A stretch of DNA of 64,000 nt from Ruminococcus bromii (GTDB taxonomy: Bacteria; Bacillota; Clostridia; Oscillospirales; Acutalibacteraceae): positions 62,001 through 126,000 of the forward strand of contig NZ_NNBY01000031.1 of NCBI RefSeq assembly GCF_002834235.1. Direction: 5' to 3'. Of this stretch, positions 1 through 10,232 are shown piece after piece. Below the pieces are notes generated by a model. The model was not told where the DNA came from. It was given only the letters and a program-made list of their open reading frames with translations, and searched no databases. Both the position numbers and the translations under genes were made by a program. Positions within the stretch are counted from its first letter, which is position 1. The number at the start of each line of letters is the position of its first letter.

Positions 1-1
1 C

Positions 2-502
2 AGAGATAACTTTAAGGAAAGATGCGAGAAAAAGCTTTCAAAGTTTAATCGTATTTTCTCGGAGGATGCTTCTGTCAATGTAGTTGTCACCCTCGAAAAG
101 AACCGTCAGACTGTTGAAATTACAATCCGTGACAACGGTATGATTTATCGTGCCGAAAGCACAATGCCCGAAATGAATGACGCTCTTGACAAGGTTTGCG
201 ACATTCTTATGCGTCAGATTCGTAAGAATAAAACGAGGCTTGAAAAGAAAATTAAATCCGCCGGTATTGAAGATTTAATCACGGAAGCTGCTCAGACTGG
301 TGAACCGGAGGACGATGAATACAGCGTAGTTCGTAAAAAACATGTTCTTGTAAAGCCGATTTCGGTTGATGAAGCTATTCTTGAAATGAATATGGTAAAC
401 CATAACTTCTTTATGTTTATCAATTCCGAGACAGATGAAATCAATGTTGTTTACAAGCGTGCAGACGGCAACTATGGTGTGCTCGAGCCGACAACCGATT
501 AA
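2..502 (+). CDS. hpf: Ribosome hibernation promoting factor, long form (5' truncated)
   Basis: The reading frame is open from the window edge to the stop at 500-502, so the start codon lies upstream; 166 residues are visible. Long-form HPF binds the 30S subunit and drives 100S ribosome dimer formation in slow-growing cells. The N-terminal part shows the S30AE pattern of alternating strands followed by a basic helix (LDKVCDILMRQIRKNKTRLE). A charged linker leads to the C-terminal dimerisation domain, with VRKKHVLVKPISVDEAILEM and a terminal YGVLEPTTD. An internal ATG at 140 is not the likely start, because the domain continues upstream of it. Only about 10-20 residues should be missing compared with typical long HPFs. 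A strong terminator follows directly. Confidence 0.93.
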   Translation, partial: RDNFKERCEKKLSKFNRIFSEDASVNVVVTLEKNRQTVEITIRDNGMIYRAESTMPEMNDALDKVCDILMRQIRKNKTRLEKKIKSAGIEDLITEAAQTGEPEDDEYSVVRKKHVLVKPISVDEAILEMNMVNHNFFMFINSETDEINVVYKRADGNYGVLEPTTD

Positions 503-517
503 TTTTTTAAAAGCAAG

Positions 518-549
518 GGGTATCGGTTATTCCGATACCCTGTTTTTTT
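518..549 (+). terminator. Rho-independent terminator of hpf
   Basis: A perfect 9-bp stem (GGGTATCGG / CCGATACCC, 518-526 and 532-540) with a 5-nt loop is followed by a run of T. It sits 16 nt after the hpf stop. Confidence 0.93.
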
Positions 550-598
550 GTCTTTCAGTCTTAATAGAATTTGTGTATCAATAAAACAGGAGATAAAT

Positions 599-1714
599 AT
601 GAATATGAAATTTTCCGCTCCATGCATTTTCGGTCTTGAAGGTCTTTGTGCAAATGAGCTGAGATATCTCGGTGTTGAAAATGTCAATGCCGAAAACGGC
701 AGAGTTACCTTTACAGGCGATTGGTCAACACTTGCACTTGCAAATATAAATTCCCGTTATGCGGAGCGAATACTCATTCTTCTTGCAGAATTTGAGGTTC
801 ACACCTTTGACGATTTGTTTGAGGGCGTAAAGGCAATCCCGTGGGAAGATTATATCGGAATTTCCGAGGCTTTTCCCGTAAAGGGAAGATGTCTTGATTC
901 CGATCTTATGAGTGTTCCCGATTGTCAGAAAATCGTTAAAAAGGCAGTCGCAGACCGCCTTTCACAAAAATATATGCTCCCGTGGTTTGATGAAACAGGT
1001 GCTCCGCATCAGATTCAGTTTCTCATTCTTCGCAACAAGGTAAGTATTATGCTTGACACTTCGGGCGCAGGACTTCACAAGCGTGGATATCGTGCCGATT
1101 CAAATGATGCTCCTATAAAAGAAACACTTGCCGCCGCTATGGTTGACCTTTCAAGAGTAAGGGCAAACCACTTTGTAACCGATCCTATGTGCGGCAGCGG
1201 CACAATTCTCATTGAGGCGGCTATGAAAGCACTTAACATTGCTCCGGGACTTAACCGTTATTTTGCCTGTGAACATTGGAATTGTGTTCCGAAAGATGTT
1301 TTTGAAACAGCAAGAGAAAATGCAAGACAGAAAATAAGACACGACGCAACATTTAGGGCAACAGGTTACGATATAGATGATTCAGCCCTTGCAATCGCAA
1401 AGAAAAACGCAGAAATTGCAGGAGTTGCCGACAGAATAACATTTGCAAACCGTGATATTAAAGATTTTGAACTTGAGGACGGTTTTCAGACAATCATCAC
1501 AAATCCGCCATACGGTGAACGATTACTTGATGTAAAATCAGCTGAAAAGCTGTATGCAGTTATGGGTGAACATTTTAAAAGAATGAAGGGTAAAAGCTAC
1601 ACCGTTATAAGCCCCGATGATGATTTTGAAAAAATCTTCGGCAGAAAGGCTGACAAACGCCGCAAACTTTATAACGGAACGCTTAAATGCGAACTTTATA
1701 TGTATTTTAAATAA
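599..1714 (+). CDS. THUMP-domain class I SAM-dependent RNA methyltransferase (RlmL/YpsC family)
   Basis: A 371-residue protein close in length to the YpsC-type family of predicted 23S rRNA guanine-N2 methyltransferases. The N-terminal ~150 residues match the ferredoxin-like plus THUMP arrangement. The C-terminal half is a Rossmann methyltransferase, with the SAM-binding segment DPMCGSGTILIEAA and the catalytic NPPYGERL motif. The frame extends upstream to 548, but AGGAG at 588-592 is 6 nt before the ATG at 599, which makes 599 the best start; a second ATG follows at 605. The target base is inferred from the family, not seen. It appears monocistronic, between the hpf terminator and the next promoter. 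Confidence 0.9.
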   Translation: MNMKFSAPCIFGLEGLCANELRYLGVENVNAENGRVTFTGDWSTLALANINSRYAERILILLAEFEVHTFDDLFEGVKAIPWEDYIGISEAFPVKGRCLDSDLMSVPDCQKIVKKAVADRLSQKYMLPWFDETGAPHQIQFLILRNKVSIMLDTSGAGLHKRGYRADSNDAPIKETLAAAMVDLSRVRANHFVTDPMCGSGTILIEAAMKALNIAPGLNRYFACEHWNCVPKDVFETARENARQKIRHDATFRATGYDIDDSALAIAKKNAEIAGVADRITFANRDIKDFELEDGFQTIITNPPYGERLLDVKSAEKLYAVMGEHFKRMKGKSYTVISPDDDFEKIFGRKADKRRKLYNGTLKCELYMYFK

Positions 1715-1746
1715 TTTTCATTACATTTTAACGGCATAAAAAACAG

Positions 1747-1775
1747 TTGATTTTCTTTCATATTTATAGTATGAT
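1747..1775 (+). promoter_or_regulatory. Sigma-A-type promoter of the 1811 gene
   Basis: TTGATT (1747-1752), 17-bp spacer, TATGAT (1770-1775). The predicted transcript starts near 1782, so the ATG at 1784 would be essentially leaderless, whereas the TTG at 1811 has a proper ribosome site. Confidence 0.75.
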
Positions 1776-1810
1776 AGAAAGCGATGACAAAATTTAAGGA
1801 GGTATCACAG

Positions 1811-2758
1811 TTGGACGAGAATAAAGAAATTCTCACTTCTGAAAATGAGGCAGAGAATACCAACACAGATACAACAGCAGAAACAACAGAAAATACAACA
1901 TTCGTTGCAGATGAGCCCACAGAAAGCGAAGAAATGTCTTTTGCTGAAACAGAACCTGTAAACGAAAACGGCGTGACTGCTCCGCAGCCAAAGAAAAAGA
2001 GTATTATTCAGCTTCCTATCATTATAGGTATCGTAATTGTTGCGGTTGCGGCAGCTACTCTTTTCGTAATCAAAGGATTTTTTGATACAAGCATTGTAGG
2101 AACATGGATTGAATCTGTTGATGTAACAGGCAATTCAGCATCATCCGACGAGGCGTCAAAGGTTGATGTTTACTACACATTTAACGGTGACAATACTCTC
2201 AATTACAGAATCGGTTCAATGGTTTGGAACGGTACATACACGGTTTCAACAGATGATTCGGGTAATCAGACACTTGCCATGACGCTTAACGGCAATGAAA
2301 CAAGCTGTAACTACGCTGTTTCGGGTAATATGTTCTCCGGCAGAACTCTTGAGCTTTCAACTTCAACTGCTGCCAACAAGGTTAAACTCAAGTCAGGTTC
2401 AGAGGTTAAGCCTGAATTGAAGGTTGATAAGGACTTCAAGGCTGACAAGAAAATCACAGGTTCATGGACTTATGATAACGGTTACGCTAAGATGACATAC
2501 AAGTTCAATGATGACGGTACTGTTGAAATCAACCAGTCAGACGCACTCAATGTTGACGGTACTTACTTAATCAAGAACGGCACAATCATCATCAAGTACT
2601 ATTACACAGATGAAGTTGAAATGGATGTTGCTTATTCCGTAGAGAGCAACGGACTCAAGCTCAATGACATTCTCTATACAAAGGATGACGATTCGGCAAA
2701 AACTACAGCAGCAGTAACCGAGGCGGCTACGGAAACAGCTACAACTTTAGCAAAGTAA
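1811..2758 (+). CDS. Single-pass membrane protein with two GTW/GTY-type beta repeats, function unknown
   Basis: The start is taken as TTG 1811 because AAGGAGGT (1796-1803) lies 7 nt upstream; an in-frame ATG at 1784 lies before that ribosome site. The 315-residue product has an acidic, Thr/Glu-rich N-terminal region of about 55 residues, a basic stop-transfer (KKKS), one membrane helix (IIQLPIIIGIVIVAVAAATL), and an extracellular part. That part contains two related segments, each opening with GTW or GSW, running through an FN(G/D)D(N/G)T turn and ending in a GTY strand, as in small lipocalin-like domains found in Firmicutes. The C-terminus is Thr/Ala-rich. No enzymatic motif is visible. It is flanked by its own promoter and terminator, so it is probably expressed alone. 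Confidence 0.8.
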   Translation: MDENKEILTSENEAENTNTDTTAETTENTTFVADEPTESEEMSFAETEPVNENGVTAPQPKKKSIIQLPIIIGIVIVAVAAATLFVIKGFFDTSIVGTWIESVDVTGNSASSDEASKVDVYYTFNGDNTLNYRIGSMVWNGTYTVSTDDSGNQTLAMTLNGNETSCNYAVSGNMFSGRTLELSTSTAANKVKLKSGSEVKPELKVDKDFKADKKITGSWTYDNGYAKMTYKFNDDGTVEINQSDALNVDGTYLIKNGTIIIKYYYTDEVEMDVAYSVESNGLKLNDILYTKDDDSAKTTAAVTEAATETATTLAK

Positions 2759-2780
2759 ATCTTTTGAACTTTTAATGCAG

Positions 2781-2812
2781 GGCAACGGCAGATTATCTGC
2801 TGTTGCCTTTTT
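2781..2812 (+). terminator. Rho-independent terminator
   Basis: A 12-bp stem (GGCAACGGCAGA / TCTGCTGTTGCC, one G-U pair) with a 3-nt loop is followed by TTTTT, 22 nt after the stop of the membrane protein gene. Confidence 0.9.
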
Positions 2813-2841
2813 AAAAATACAATAATATGAGGAGGATTAAT

Positions 2842-3420
2842 ATGACACCGCAGGAAGAATTTATTGAAATCTACAACAAATATATCACAAGACAGGGTGC
2901 TGACGAGCTTCTTGAATGGCTCAAAAGAACCGATTTTTTTACTGCCCCTGCAAGTTCAAAATATCATTGTGCCTGTGAAAACGGTCTTGTAATGCACTCC
3001 GTCAGCGTGTTCAATACAATGATGGAAAAGCACTATGATGAAGAAACCGACAATATTGAAAGTTTTGCAATCTGCGGACTTCTTCACGATTTGTGCAAGG
3101 CTCAGTTCTACAAGGTTTCAAGCAGAAATGTCAAGAATGAAAAAACTGGTCAGTGGGAAAAAGTTCCGTATTATGCAATTGAAGATCAGTTTCCTTACGG
3201 TCACGGTGAAAAGTCTGTTTTTCTCATTGAACGCAAAATGCACCTTAAAATTGATGAGGCTATGGCAATTCGTTGGCATATGGGTGAATTCGGTGACAAA
3301 AACAGCAACACAATCAGTCAGGCTTATGACAAGTATCCGCTTGCCGTAAAGCTTCACCTTGCAGACCTTGAATCAACTTTCCTCCGTGAAAAAGGAACTT
3401 CACAGGTTAATAACAGGTAA
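2842..3420 (+). CDS. HD-domain hydrolase
   Basis: A 192-residue protein with the metal-binding HD-domain layout: an early His (HCACENGLVMHS), the central HD doublet (LLHDLCKA), then paired His residues near HGEKS and RWHMGEF, and a C-terminal Asp in LHLADLES. Such proteins are phosphohydrolases acting on nucleotides or cyclic nucleotides; the substrate cannot be read from the sequence. The start is ATG 2842, preceded by GAGGAGG at 2829-2835; an ATG at 2827 lies before that site. A gap of 62 nt separates it from ligA, with no terminator between, so the two may be cotranscribed. Confidence 0.85.
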   Translation: MTPQEEFIEIYNKYITRQGADELLEWLKRTDFFTAPASSKYHCACENGLVMHSVSVFNTMMEKHYDEETDNIESFAICGLLHDLCKAQFYKVSSRNVKNEKTGQWEKVPYYAIEDQFPYGHGEKSVFLIERKMHLKIDEAMAIRWHMGEFGDKNSNTISQAYDKYPLAVKLHLADLESTFLREKGTSQVNNR

Positions 3421-3467
3421 TATTTTAAACACAGGTGCAGATACTTATTTTACCGATAAATTTATGA

Positions 3468-5468
<2,001 letters not shown>

Positions 5469-5481
5469 TTACAATAAATAC

Positions 5482-5510
5482 TTGACACTGTATATATGCT
5501 GTTGCATAAT
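5482..5510 (+). promoter_or_regulatory. Sigma-A-type promoter of the 5533 lipoprotein gene
   Basis: TTGACA (5482-5487), 17-bp spacer, CATAAT (5505-5510), immediately downstream of ligA. This explains why the longer in-frame reading from 5482 is not the real start. Confidence 0.85.
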
Positions 5511-5532
5511 TATGGCGAAAGGGGTACTTAAA

Positions 5533-6021
5533 ATGAAAAAATATTTGATTTTAGCTGTCGTAACTTTACTTGCTGTTGCATTATCTGCTTGCAGCGGAAG
5601 TGTAAAAAGTAACGATACTTCTGCTGAAAATACAACTACTCAGGTTTCAACCTCGGTTAATGAAACAGTTCAGACATCAAATGCTGAATTGCCGAAAATT
5701 TATAATCCGACCAATGTAGAAATCCGTGATAATGAAGATGAAAACAAAGTTATTATTGAGTCATCTCAAATCGAGTATGTGTGTTTGCTTGATGATATTA
5801 ACGGTATGGTGTTAAATATGAAACTTACAGCTGACGGAACTGATAAGTTTGCAGACTACACTAAAAATAATATCGGTTCTGCTGTTCGGTTTGTTATTAA
5901 CGGAAAGACTGTTTCAAACCCGTATATAAATGTTGAAATTACTGACGGCAATATTAATTTTACAGGTGATTACACTAACGAAGAATATGCTGCTATCTTT
6001 AGTGAAATAAAAAGCAAATAA
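5533..6021 (+). CDS. Lipoprotein with a stand-alone SecDF P1-head-like domain
   Basis: The start is ATG 5533, with AAAGGGG at 5518-5524. The 162-residue product has a lipoprotein signal (MKKYLILAVVTLLAVALSAC, lipobox LSAC), a Ser/Thr-rich linker of about 40 residues, and then a region resembling the P1 head of SecD. The resemblance covers a leading strand with LLDDINGMVLNMKLT, DGTDKFADYTKNN, a V-x-F-V-I-N-G-K strand, SNPYINVEI, and the closing FTGDYTNEEYAAIF. In SecD this head moves translocating proteins on the outer face of the membrane; here there are no transmembrane helices beyond the lipid anchor. Whether it interacts with Sec is unknown. It has its own promoter and terminator. Confidence 0.75.
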   Translation: MKKYLILAVVTLLAVALSACSGSVKSNDTSAENTTTQVSTSVNETVQTSNAELPKIYNPTNVEIRDNEDENKVIIESSQIEYVCLLDDINGMVLNMKLTADGTDKFADYTKNNIGSAVRFVINGKTVSNPYINVEITDGNINFTGDYTNEEYAAIFSEIKSK

Positions 6022-6031
6022 AACAATTTTC

Positions 6032-6063
6032 AATCCTCCGATTTATGTCGGGGGATTTTTTTT
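6032..6063 (+). terminator. Rho-independent terminator
   Basis: AATCCTCCGA (6032-6041) pairs with TCGGGGGATT (6048-6057, one G-U pair), followed by eight T. It separates the lipoprotein gene from the spoIIIA operon. Confidence 0.9.
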
Positions 6064-6071
6064 ATGCCCTT

Positions 6072-6103
6072 TTGACATATGACTGTGCTTGTCTGCATAG
6101 TAT
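6072..6103 (+). promoter_or_regulatory. Candidate promoter of the spoIIIA operon (sigma-E-like or sigma-A-like)
   Basis: CATAGTAT (6096-6103) resembles the mother-cell sigma-E -10 (CATACANT), with an ATA-containing element about 14 bp upstream (ACATATG, from 6075). TTGACA at 6072-6077 with an 18-bp spacing to CATAGT would alternatively fit sigma-A. In Bacillus subtilis this operon is sigma-E dependent, which favours the first reading. Confidence 0.4.
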
Positions 6104-6138
6104 TTATTGTACAAACTCTTTTGGGAGGAATTTAAAAT

Positions 6139-7089
6139 ATGCTTGCTGAACAAAACGAAAAGAGATTTACGGCGGCACTCAACTGCCTTTGCAAGAATAT
6201 TTCACGCAGACTTTTACCGCTTGTACCTAAATTAGCCGATTCGGTTCAGGAAATCAGATTACGACTTTCCCGACCGCTTGCACTTGTCTGTCCCGACAAT
6301 ACATACTACCTAACGCAAAACGGCGGACTTAGCAATACAATCCTTGACGGTGCAATGCTTGTTGTCTCAAAAGCAGATATTGTCGATACTTTCAACAACA
6401 TTTGCAACTACTCCGTGTATAACAGACAGAACGAAATTGTAAACGGCTTTGTCACAATGTACGGCGGTCACAGGGCAGGAATCTGCGGAACAGCGGTTGT
6501 AAACAACGGAAAAATTGTGAATATCCGTGATATAACTTCAATCAATGTCCGCATAGCAAGGGAGCATAAGGGTTGTGCGGATTCTCTTTATAATAAGATA
6601 ATTGCCGTTTCGGGAGGTGTTCTCATATGCGGAGCACCTTGCAGCGGAAAAACAACCGTACTTCGTGACCTTGCAAGACTTCTGTCAACCAAGGGCAAGA
6701 AGAATGTTGCCCTGATTGATGAAAGAGGAGAGCTTGCAGGCACGGCATCGGGTAAATTTCAGAATGATATCGGAATGTGCGATGTCTATGATTCATACAA
6801 CAAGAGCGAGGCAATGCTTCACGCAATCCGCAGTATGGCACCCGAAATTGTTATCTGCGATGAAATCGGCTCAAAAGAAGATATCTATGCCGTTGAAAAG
6901 TCGGTCAACTGCGGAGTTCGGATAATTTCATCAACGCATTGTGCAAATGAATACGAACTGAAACAGAAAGCAAACATGGTTTCTCTCATGAAAACAGGGG
7001 CATTTCAAACGCTTGTGTTTTTGTCAAATCGAACCCACGCAGGTGAAATTGTAAAAATATCGCAGGTAGGTGACAACTTTGCCGTTTAA
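6139..7089 (+). CDS. spoIIIAA: Stage III sporulation protein AA, ATPase of the feeding-tube complex
   Basis: A 316-residue P-loop ATPase related to type II/IV secretion ATPases. It is the motor of the SpoIIIA-SpoIIQ channel joining mother cell and forespore. Walker A is GAPCSGKTT (about residues 165-173) and Walker B lies in EIVICDEIG. The N-terminal third has the family's TYYLTQNG and YGGHRAGICGTAV segments. Start ATG 6139 has GGGAGG 11 nt upstream. It is the first gene of eight in the canonical order, and its 3' end overlaps spoIIIAB. Confidence 0.97.
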   Translation: MLAEQNEKRFTAALNCLCKNISRRLLPLVPKLADSVQEIRLRLSRPLALVCPDNTYYLTQNGGLSNTILDGAMLVVSKADIVDTFNNICNYSVYNRQNEIVNGFVTMYGGHRAGICGTAVVNNGKIVNIRDITSINVRIAREHKGCADSLYNKIIAVSGGVLICGAPCSGKTTVLRDLARLLSTKGKKNVALIDERGELAGTASGKFQNDIGMCDVYDSYNKSEAMLHAIRSMAPEIVICDEIGSKEDIYAVEKSVNCGVRIISSTHCANEYELKQKANMVSLMKTGAFQTLVFLSNRTHAGEIVKISQVGDNFAV

Positions 7090-7573
7090 ACTCATAGGAT
7101 GTTTGCTTGTTGTCTGCACGGGTACAATGATAGGTTTTGTTTTGTCGGGTAGGTTATACAAACGCAGAGATTTTCTGAAATCATTCACGGAATTTATATC
7201 ATTGCTTGCAACAAATCTTCGCTACAGCGGTGATGATATCTTTACTCTGGTTAATTCCTGTGCGGAAAATTCAAGCCTTGATTTATTGCTTTTTTCAGAA
7301 TGTGACAGACCTTTTGATGAATTGTGGCTTGAAAGGGTAAAACAATTATCTTCTGAAATACCGCTTTCAAAATCCGACATTTCAATGCTGAACGATTTCG
7401 GAGGTCAGCTCGGAAAAACCGATACAGAGGGGCAGTTAAAACATCTTGAACTCTACGAGGTGTCATTTTCAAAACAGCTTTCATCAGCCCTTGATGCCAT
7501 AACAAAAAAATCAAAGCTATATAAAACAATGGGATTTTTTGCAGGAAGTGCAATCGCCCTTATGATGATTTAG
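7079..7573 (+). CDS. spoIIIAB: Stage III sporulation protein AB
   Basis: A 164-residue membrane-associated protein, with hydrophobic segments at both ends (LIGCLLVVCTGTMIGFVLSG and GFFAGSAIALMMI) and a helical middle, resembling the GspF-like SpoIIIAB fold. Two starts are possible. GTG 7070 lacks a spaced ribosome site. TTG 7079 is preceded by AGGTAGGTG and gives the family-like beginning MPFKLIGC, so TTG is preferred. The gene overlaps the end of spoIIIAA by 11-20 nt, indicating translational coupling. Confidence 0.92.
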   Translation: MPFKLIGCLLVVCTGTMIGFVLSGRLYKRRDFLKSFTEFISLLATNLRYSGDDIFTLVNSCAENSSLDLLLFSECDRPFDELWLERVKQLSSEIPLSKSDISMLNDFGGQLGKTDTEGQLKHLELYEVSFSKQLSSALDAITKKSKLYKTMGFFAGSAIALMMI

Positions 7574-7581
7574 AGGTAGTA

Positions 7582-7776
7582 ATGGATGTTGAGCTTATTT
7601 TCAAAATTGCCGCTGTCGGCATAATTGTTGCGGTTCTTACCCAACTTCTCATACGAAGCGGTCGAGAGGAGCAGGCAATGCTGACCTCGCTTGCCGGACT
7701 TATAGTTGTGTTGACGCTGATAATAACGCAAATCAGCACTCTGTTCAACACAATAAAACAGCTTTTCGGTTTTTAA
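7582..7776 (+). CDS. spoIIIAC: Stage III sporulation protein AC
   Basis: A 64-residue protein with two membrane helices, the normal size for this family. It contains the conserved segment RSGREEQAMLTSLAGLI between the helices. It starts at ATG 7582 after GAGGTAG, 8 nt beyond the spoIIIAB stop, and ends one base before spoIIIAD. Confidence 0.95.
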   Translation: MDVELIFKIAAVGIIVAVLTQLLIRSGREEQAMLTSLAGLIVVLTLIITQISTLFNTIKQLFGF

Positions 7777-7777
7777 T

Positions 7778-8167
7778 ATGAATATTCTGTCAATTTCCGT
7801 GCTTGCCGTTGTGACCGTAATAATCTGCGTAATGCTCAAACCGAAAAATGCGGAAATCTCCGTAATGCTCGGTATAAGCTGTTCCGTTATTATTTTAATC
7901 GGCGTGCTTACTCAGGTTTCGGCTATCGTTACAACAATCAATCAAATCATAGCCTCATCGGGAATAAGCATTGACTACATAGTAATTCTGCTGAAATCAA
8001 TCGGAATATGCCTTGTCACCGAGTTCGCCGTGAATACCTGCAAGGATTCGGGCAGTCAGTCGCTTGCATCAAATGTTTCGCTTGCGGGAAAAATTATGGT
8101 TACGGTAACGGCACTTCCGCTTTATTCGGATATTTTAAAAACCGTGTTGTCACTTGCAGGCAATTGA
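7778..8167 (+). CDS. spoIIIAD: Stage III sporulation protein AD
   Basis: A 129-residue protein with four predicted membrane helices and the family features KNAEISVMLGISC, ITEFAVNTCKDSG (here VTEFAVNTCKDSG) and ALPLYSDILKTV. It is a membrane component of the SpoIIIA complex. The start ATG is one base after the spoIIIAC stop; the genes are effectively contiguous. Confidence 0.95.
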   Translation: MNILSISVLAVVTVIICVMLKPKNAEISVMLGISCSVIILIGVLTQVSAIVTTINQIIASSGISIDYIVILLKSIGICLVTEFAVNTCKDSGSQSLASNVSLAGKIMVTVTALPLYSDILKTVLSLAGN

Positions 8168-8176
8168 GGTGAAGAA

Positions 8177-9295
8177 GTGAAAAAAAGTGTTGTAATAATT
8201 ACTGTCGTGTTTGTGCTTATCGCCCTTTCATGTGTCTGTGCAAATGCTGAAGAAGGTGAAATGATTTATGATATGTCAAATGTTTTTGATTCGCTGTCCG
8301 ACGATATAAAGCAAAGCCTTCAGAATATGGGCGTTGATCTGGGGGATTTTTCAAAGCTTGCCAACCTGTCTTTTGAAAATGTAATGGGCGAAATTCTCTC
8401 GCTTGCACTCGGCAACATTTCTTCACCGCTCAAAGGTCTTGTCAATATAACCGCCCTGCTTTTGCTCTGTTCCGTAATCAGCGCCTACAACGGTTCGCTG
8501 TCCTGTGATATTTCAAACTCGTTGAATATAACCGCAACGCTCTGTATAACCTGTGCCGCAGTAGTCCCGGCTGTCGGAGTCATCGCATCAACGGGTTCGG
8601 TAATCTGCACCGCATCAAATATAATGCTTGCCTATGTTCCTGTTATGGCTGTAATTATGGCAAGCTCGGGTTCTGTGGCAGGTTCGGCATCATACTATGC
8701 CGTAATGATAGGGGCAGGGGAGGGTGTGTCACAGCTTTCATCAAAAATAATCGTTCCTCTGCTCAATATGTTCCTCGGTCTGTCAATAACATCATCCGTA
8801 TCGCCGTCCGTAAATCTCAGCGGTTTTATGTCAATGATTTCAAAGAGCGTAAAGTGGCTTTTGGGCTTTGCTATGACAATCTTCACAGCCGTGCTGACAT
8901 TCAGACAGCTTATAAGCGTTTCGGTTGACAATGTTTCAACCCGTGCTGTAAGGTTTACCCTCAATTCATTTATCCCGATAGTCGGTTCGGCACTTTCGGA
9001 TGCCTACAAGGTAGTTCAGGGCAGTATCGGACTTTTGAAATCGGGAATAGGAATAATAGTGATTCTGTCCGTTACAATCGTGTTTATGCCTGTGATTTTA
9101 CAGGGGGTAATGTGGATGTTCACCCTTTGGATCGGCAAATCAACGGCAGAGGTTCTCAATCTAAACGGTCCGGCAAAACTGCTTGAAAACATATCGTCTG
9201 TGTTTTCAACTCTCATAGCTGTTTTGCTGTGCATTATGTCAATTTACATTCTTTCAACGGCGGCGGTAATTATGCTTGGCGGAGGTTCATCATGA
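8177..9295 (+). CDS. spoIIIAE: Stage III sporulation protein AE
   Basis: A 372-residue polytopic membrane protein beginning with GTG 8177, with GAGGTG 5 nt upstream. An N-terminal signal sequence ends at CANAEEG. A soluble stretch follows (about residues 25-85), then roughly seven to eight hydrophobic helices. The length and layout match SpoIIIAE, a channel component of the mother-cell membrane. Its stop overlaps the ATG of spoIIIAF (ATGA). Confidence 0.96.
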   Translation: MKKSVVIITVVFVLIALSCVCANAEEGEMIYDMSNVFDSLSDDIKQSLQNMGVDLGDFSKLANLSFENVMGEILSLALGNISSPLKGLVNITALLLLCSVISAYNGSLSCDISNSLNITATLCITCAAVVPAVGVIASTGSVICTASNIMLAYVPVMAVIMASSGSVAGSASYYAVMIGAGEGVSQLSSKIIVPLLNMFLGLSITSSVSPSVNLSGFMSMISKSVKWLLGFAMTIFTAVLTFRQLISVSVDNVSTRAVRFTLNSFIPIVGSALSDAYKVVQGSIGLLKSGIGIIVILSVTIVFMPVILQGVMWMFTLWIGKSTAEVLNLNGPAKLLENISSVFSTLIAVLLCIMSIYILSTAAVIMLGGGSS

Positions 9296-9765
9296 GCGGA
9301 CTTTTTACGGTTGTTGTTGTAATGTGTGCGTCTGCGTTAATATGCTCGCTTGTTCAGACCTTTGTTACAGACGGCAGTACAAAGAAAATCATCAGCCTTG
9401 TTTTAGGCGCTTTTATTATCTGCTGTATGGTTGTTCCCGTAAAAAATGCCGTATCGTCATTTAATACCGATATTGAGGAAAAGCAAAATTCTGTTAAAGA
9501 AATATCAACTGATGATGAGGCATACAGCAATGCCGTTATAAAGCAGACGGAGATAAATCTTGAAACTGCATTAAAAAATCTTCTTTTACAGAATAATATA
9601 ACAATCAAATCGTGTGACATAATTTTGAGCAGAGTTGAAAACAACGGCATAATCATAGCGTCAATCAGCATATATATAGACAAAGAATTTGTTCGGTACA
9701 CAAATCTTGTATCGTCAATTGTTTATGACAATTTCGGAATTACATCAAACATTATGACGGAGTGA
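9292..9765 (+). CDS. spoIIIAF: Stage III sporulation protein AF
   Basis: Start ATG 9292 overlaps the spoIIIAE stop and follows GGAGG at 9281-9285; the longer upstream reading is out of place. The 157-residue product has two N-terminal membrane helices (the second LVLGAFIICCMVVPV) and an extracytoplasmic ring-building-motif-like domain at the C-terminus. The family belongs to the same channel. Confidence 0.93.
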   Translation: MSGLFTVVVVMCASALICSLVQTFVTDGSTKKIISLVLGAFIICCMVVPVKNAVSSFNTDIEEKQNSVKEISTDDEAYSNAVIKQTEINLETALKNLLLQNNITIKSCDIILSRVENNGIIIASISIYIDKEFVRYTNLVSSIVYDNFGITSNIMTE

Positions 9766-9768
9766 ATT

Positions 9769-10218
9769 ATGGAAGACAAAACAAGTTCAAAGCTGAAATC
9801 AATGCTCGACAGTAAAAAAATAAGAAATATCATAATCGTTGTCGGTCTTATCGGCATAGGTTTAATATTTCTTTCAAACTGGGTTGATTTCGGTTCTTTG
9901 ACATCAGGAAAAGGAGATGAAGCATTTTCCGTAAAAACATACAGCACAAAAATAGAAAATGATTTGCAGACGGTGATTTCAAAAATTCAGGGAGCAGGCA
10001 AGACGGAAGTTTTGCTCACAATGGAAAATTCCGTTGAATATGTTTATCTTGACAACAGCACCACCAAAACAAAGGAAATTGAACCTTTGATAAGAGGAGT
10101 GCTTGTAGTGTGTGAAGGCGGTGATGATCCTGTTGTGGTTGAGCGTGTCACCGATGCAGTCACAAAAGCGCTTGATATTTCAACAGCAAAAGTATGTATT
10201 ACAAAATTATCAGAATAA
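9769..10218 (+). CDS. spoIIIAG: Stage III sporulation protein AG
   Basis: A 149-residue protein with one membrane helix (IIIVVGLIGIGLIFLS) and a C-terminal secretin-like ring domain ending in VTDAVTKALDISTAKVCI, typical of SpoIIIAG. In other spore formers it forms a large ring in the intermembrane space. It is shorter than the B. subtilis version. The gene begins 4 nt after spoIIIAF. Confidence 0.95.
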   Translation: MEDKTSSKLKSMLDSKKIRNIIIVVGLIGIGLIFLSNWVDFGSLTSGKGDEAFSVKTYSTKIENDLQTVISKIQGAGKTEVLLTMENSVEYVYLDNSTTKTKEIEPLIRGVLVVCEGGDDPVVVERVTDAVTKALDISTAKVCITKLSE

Positions 10219-10232
10219 AGGTCGGGAGTAAT

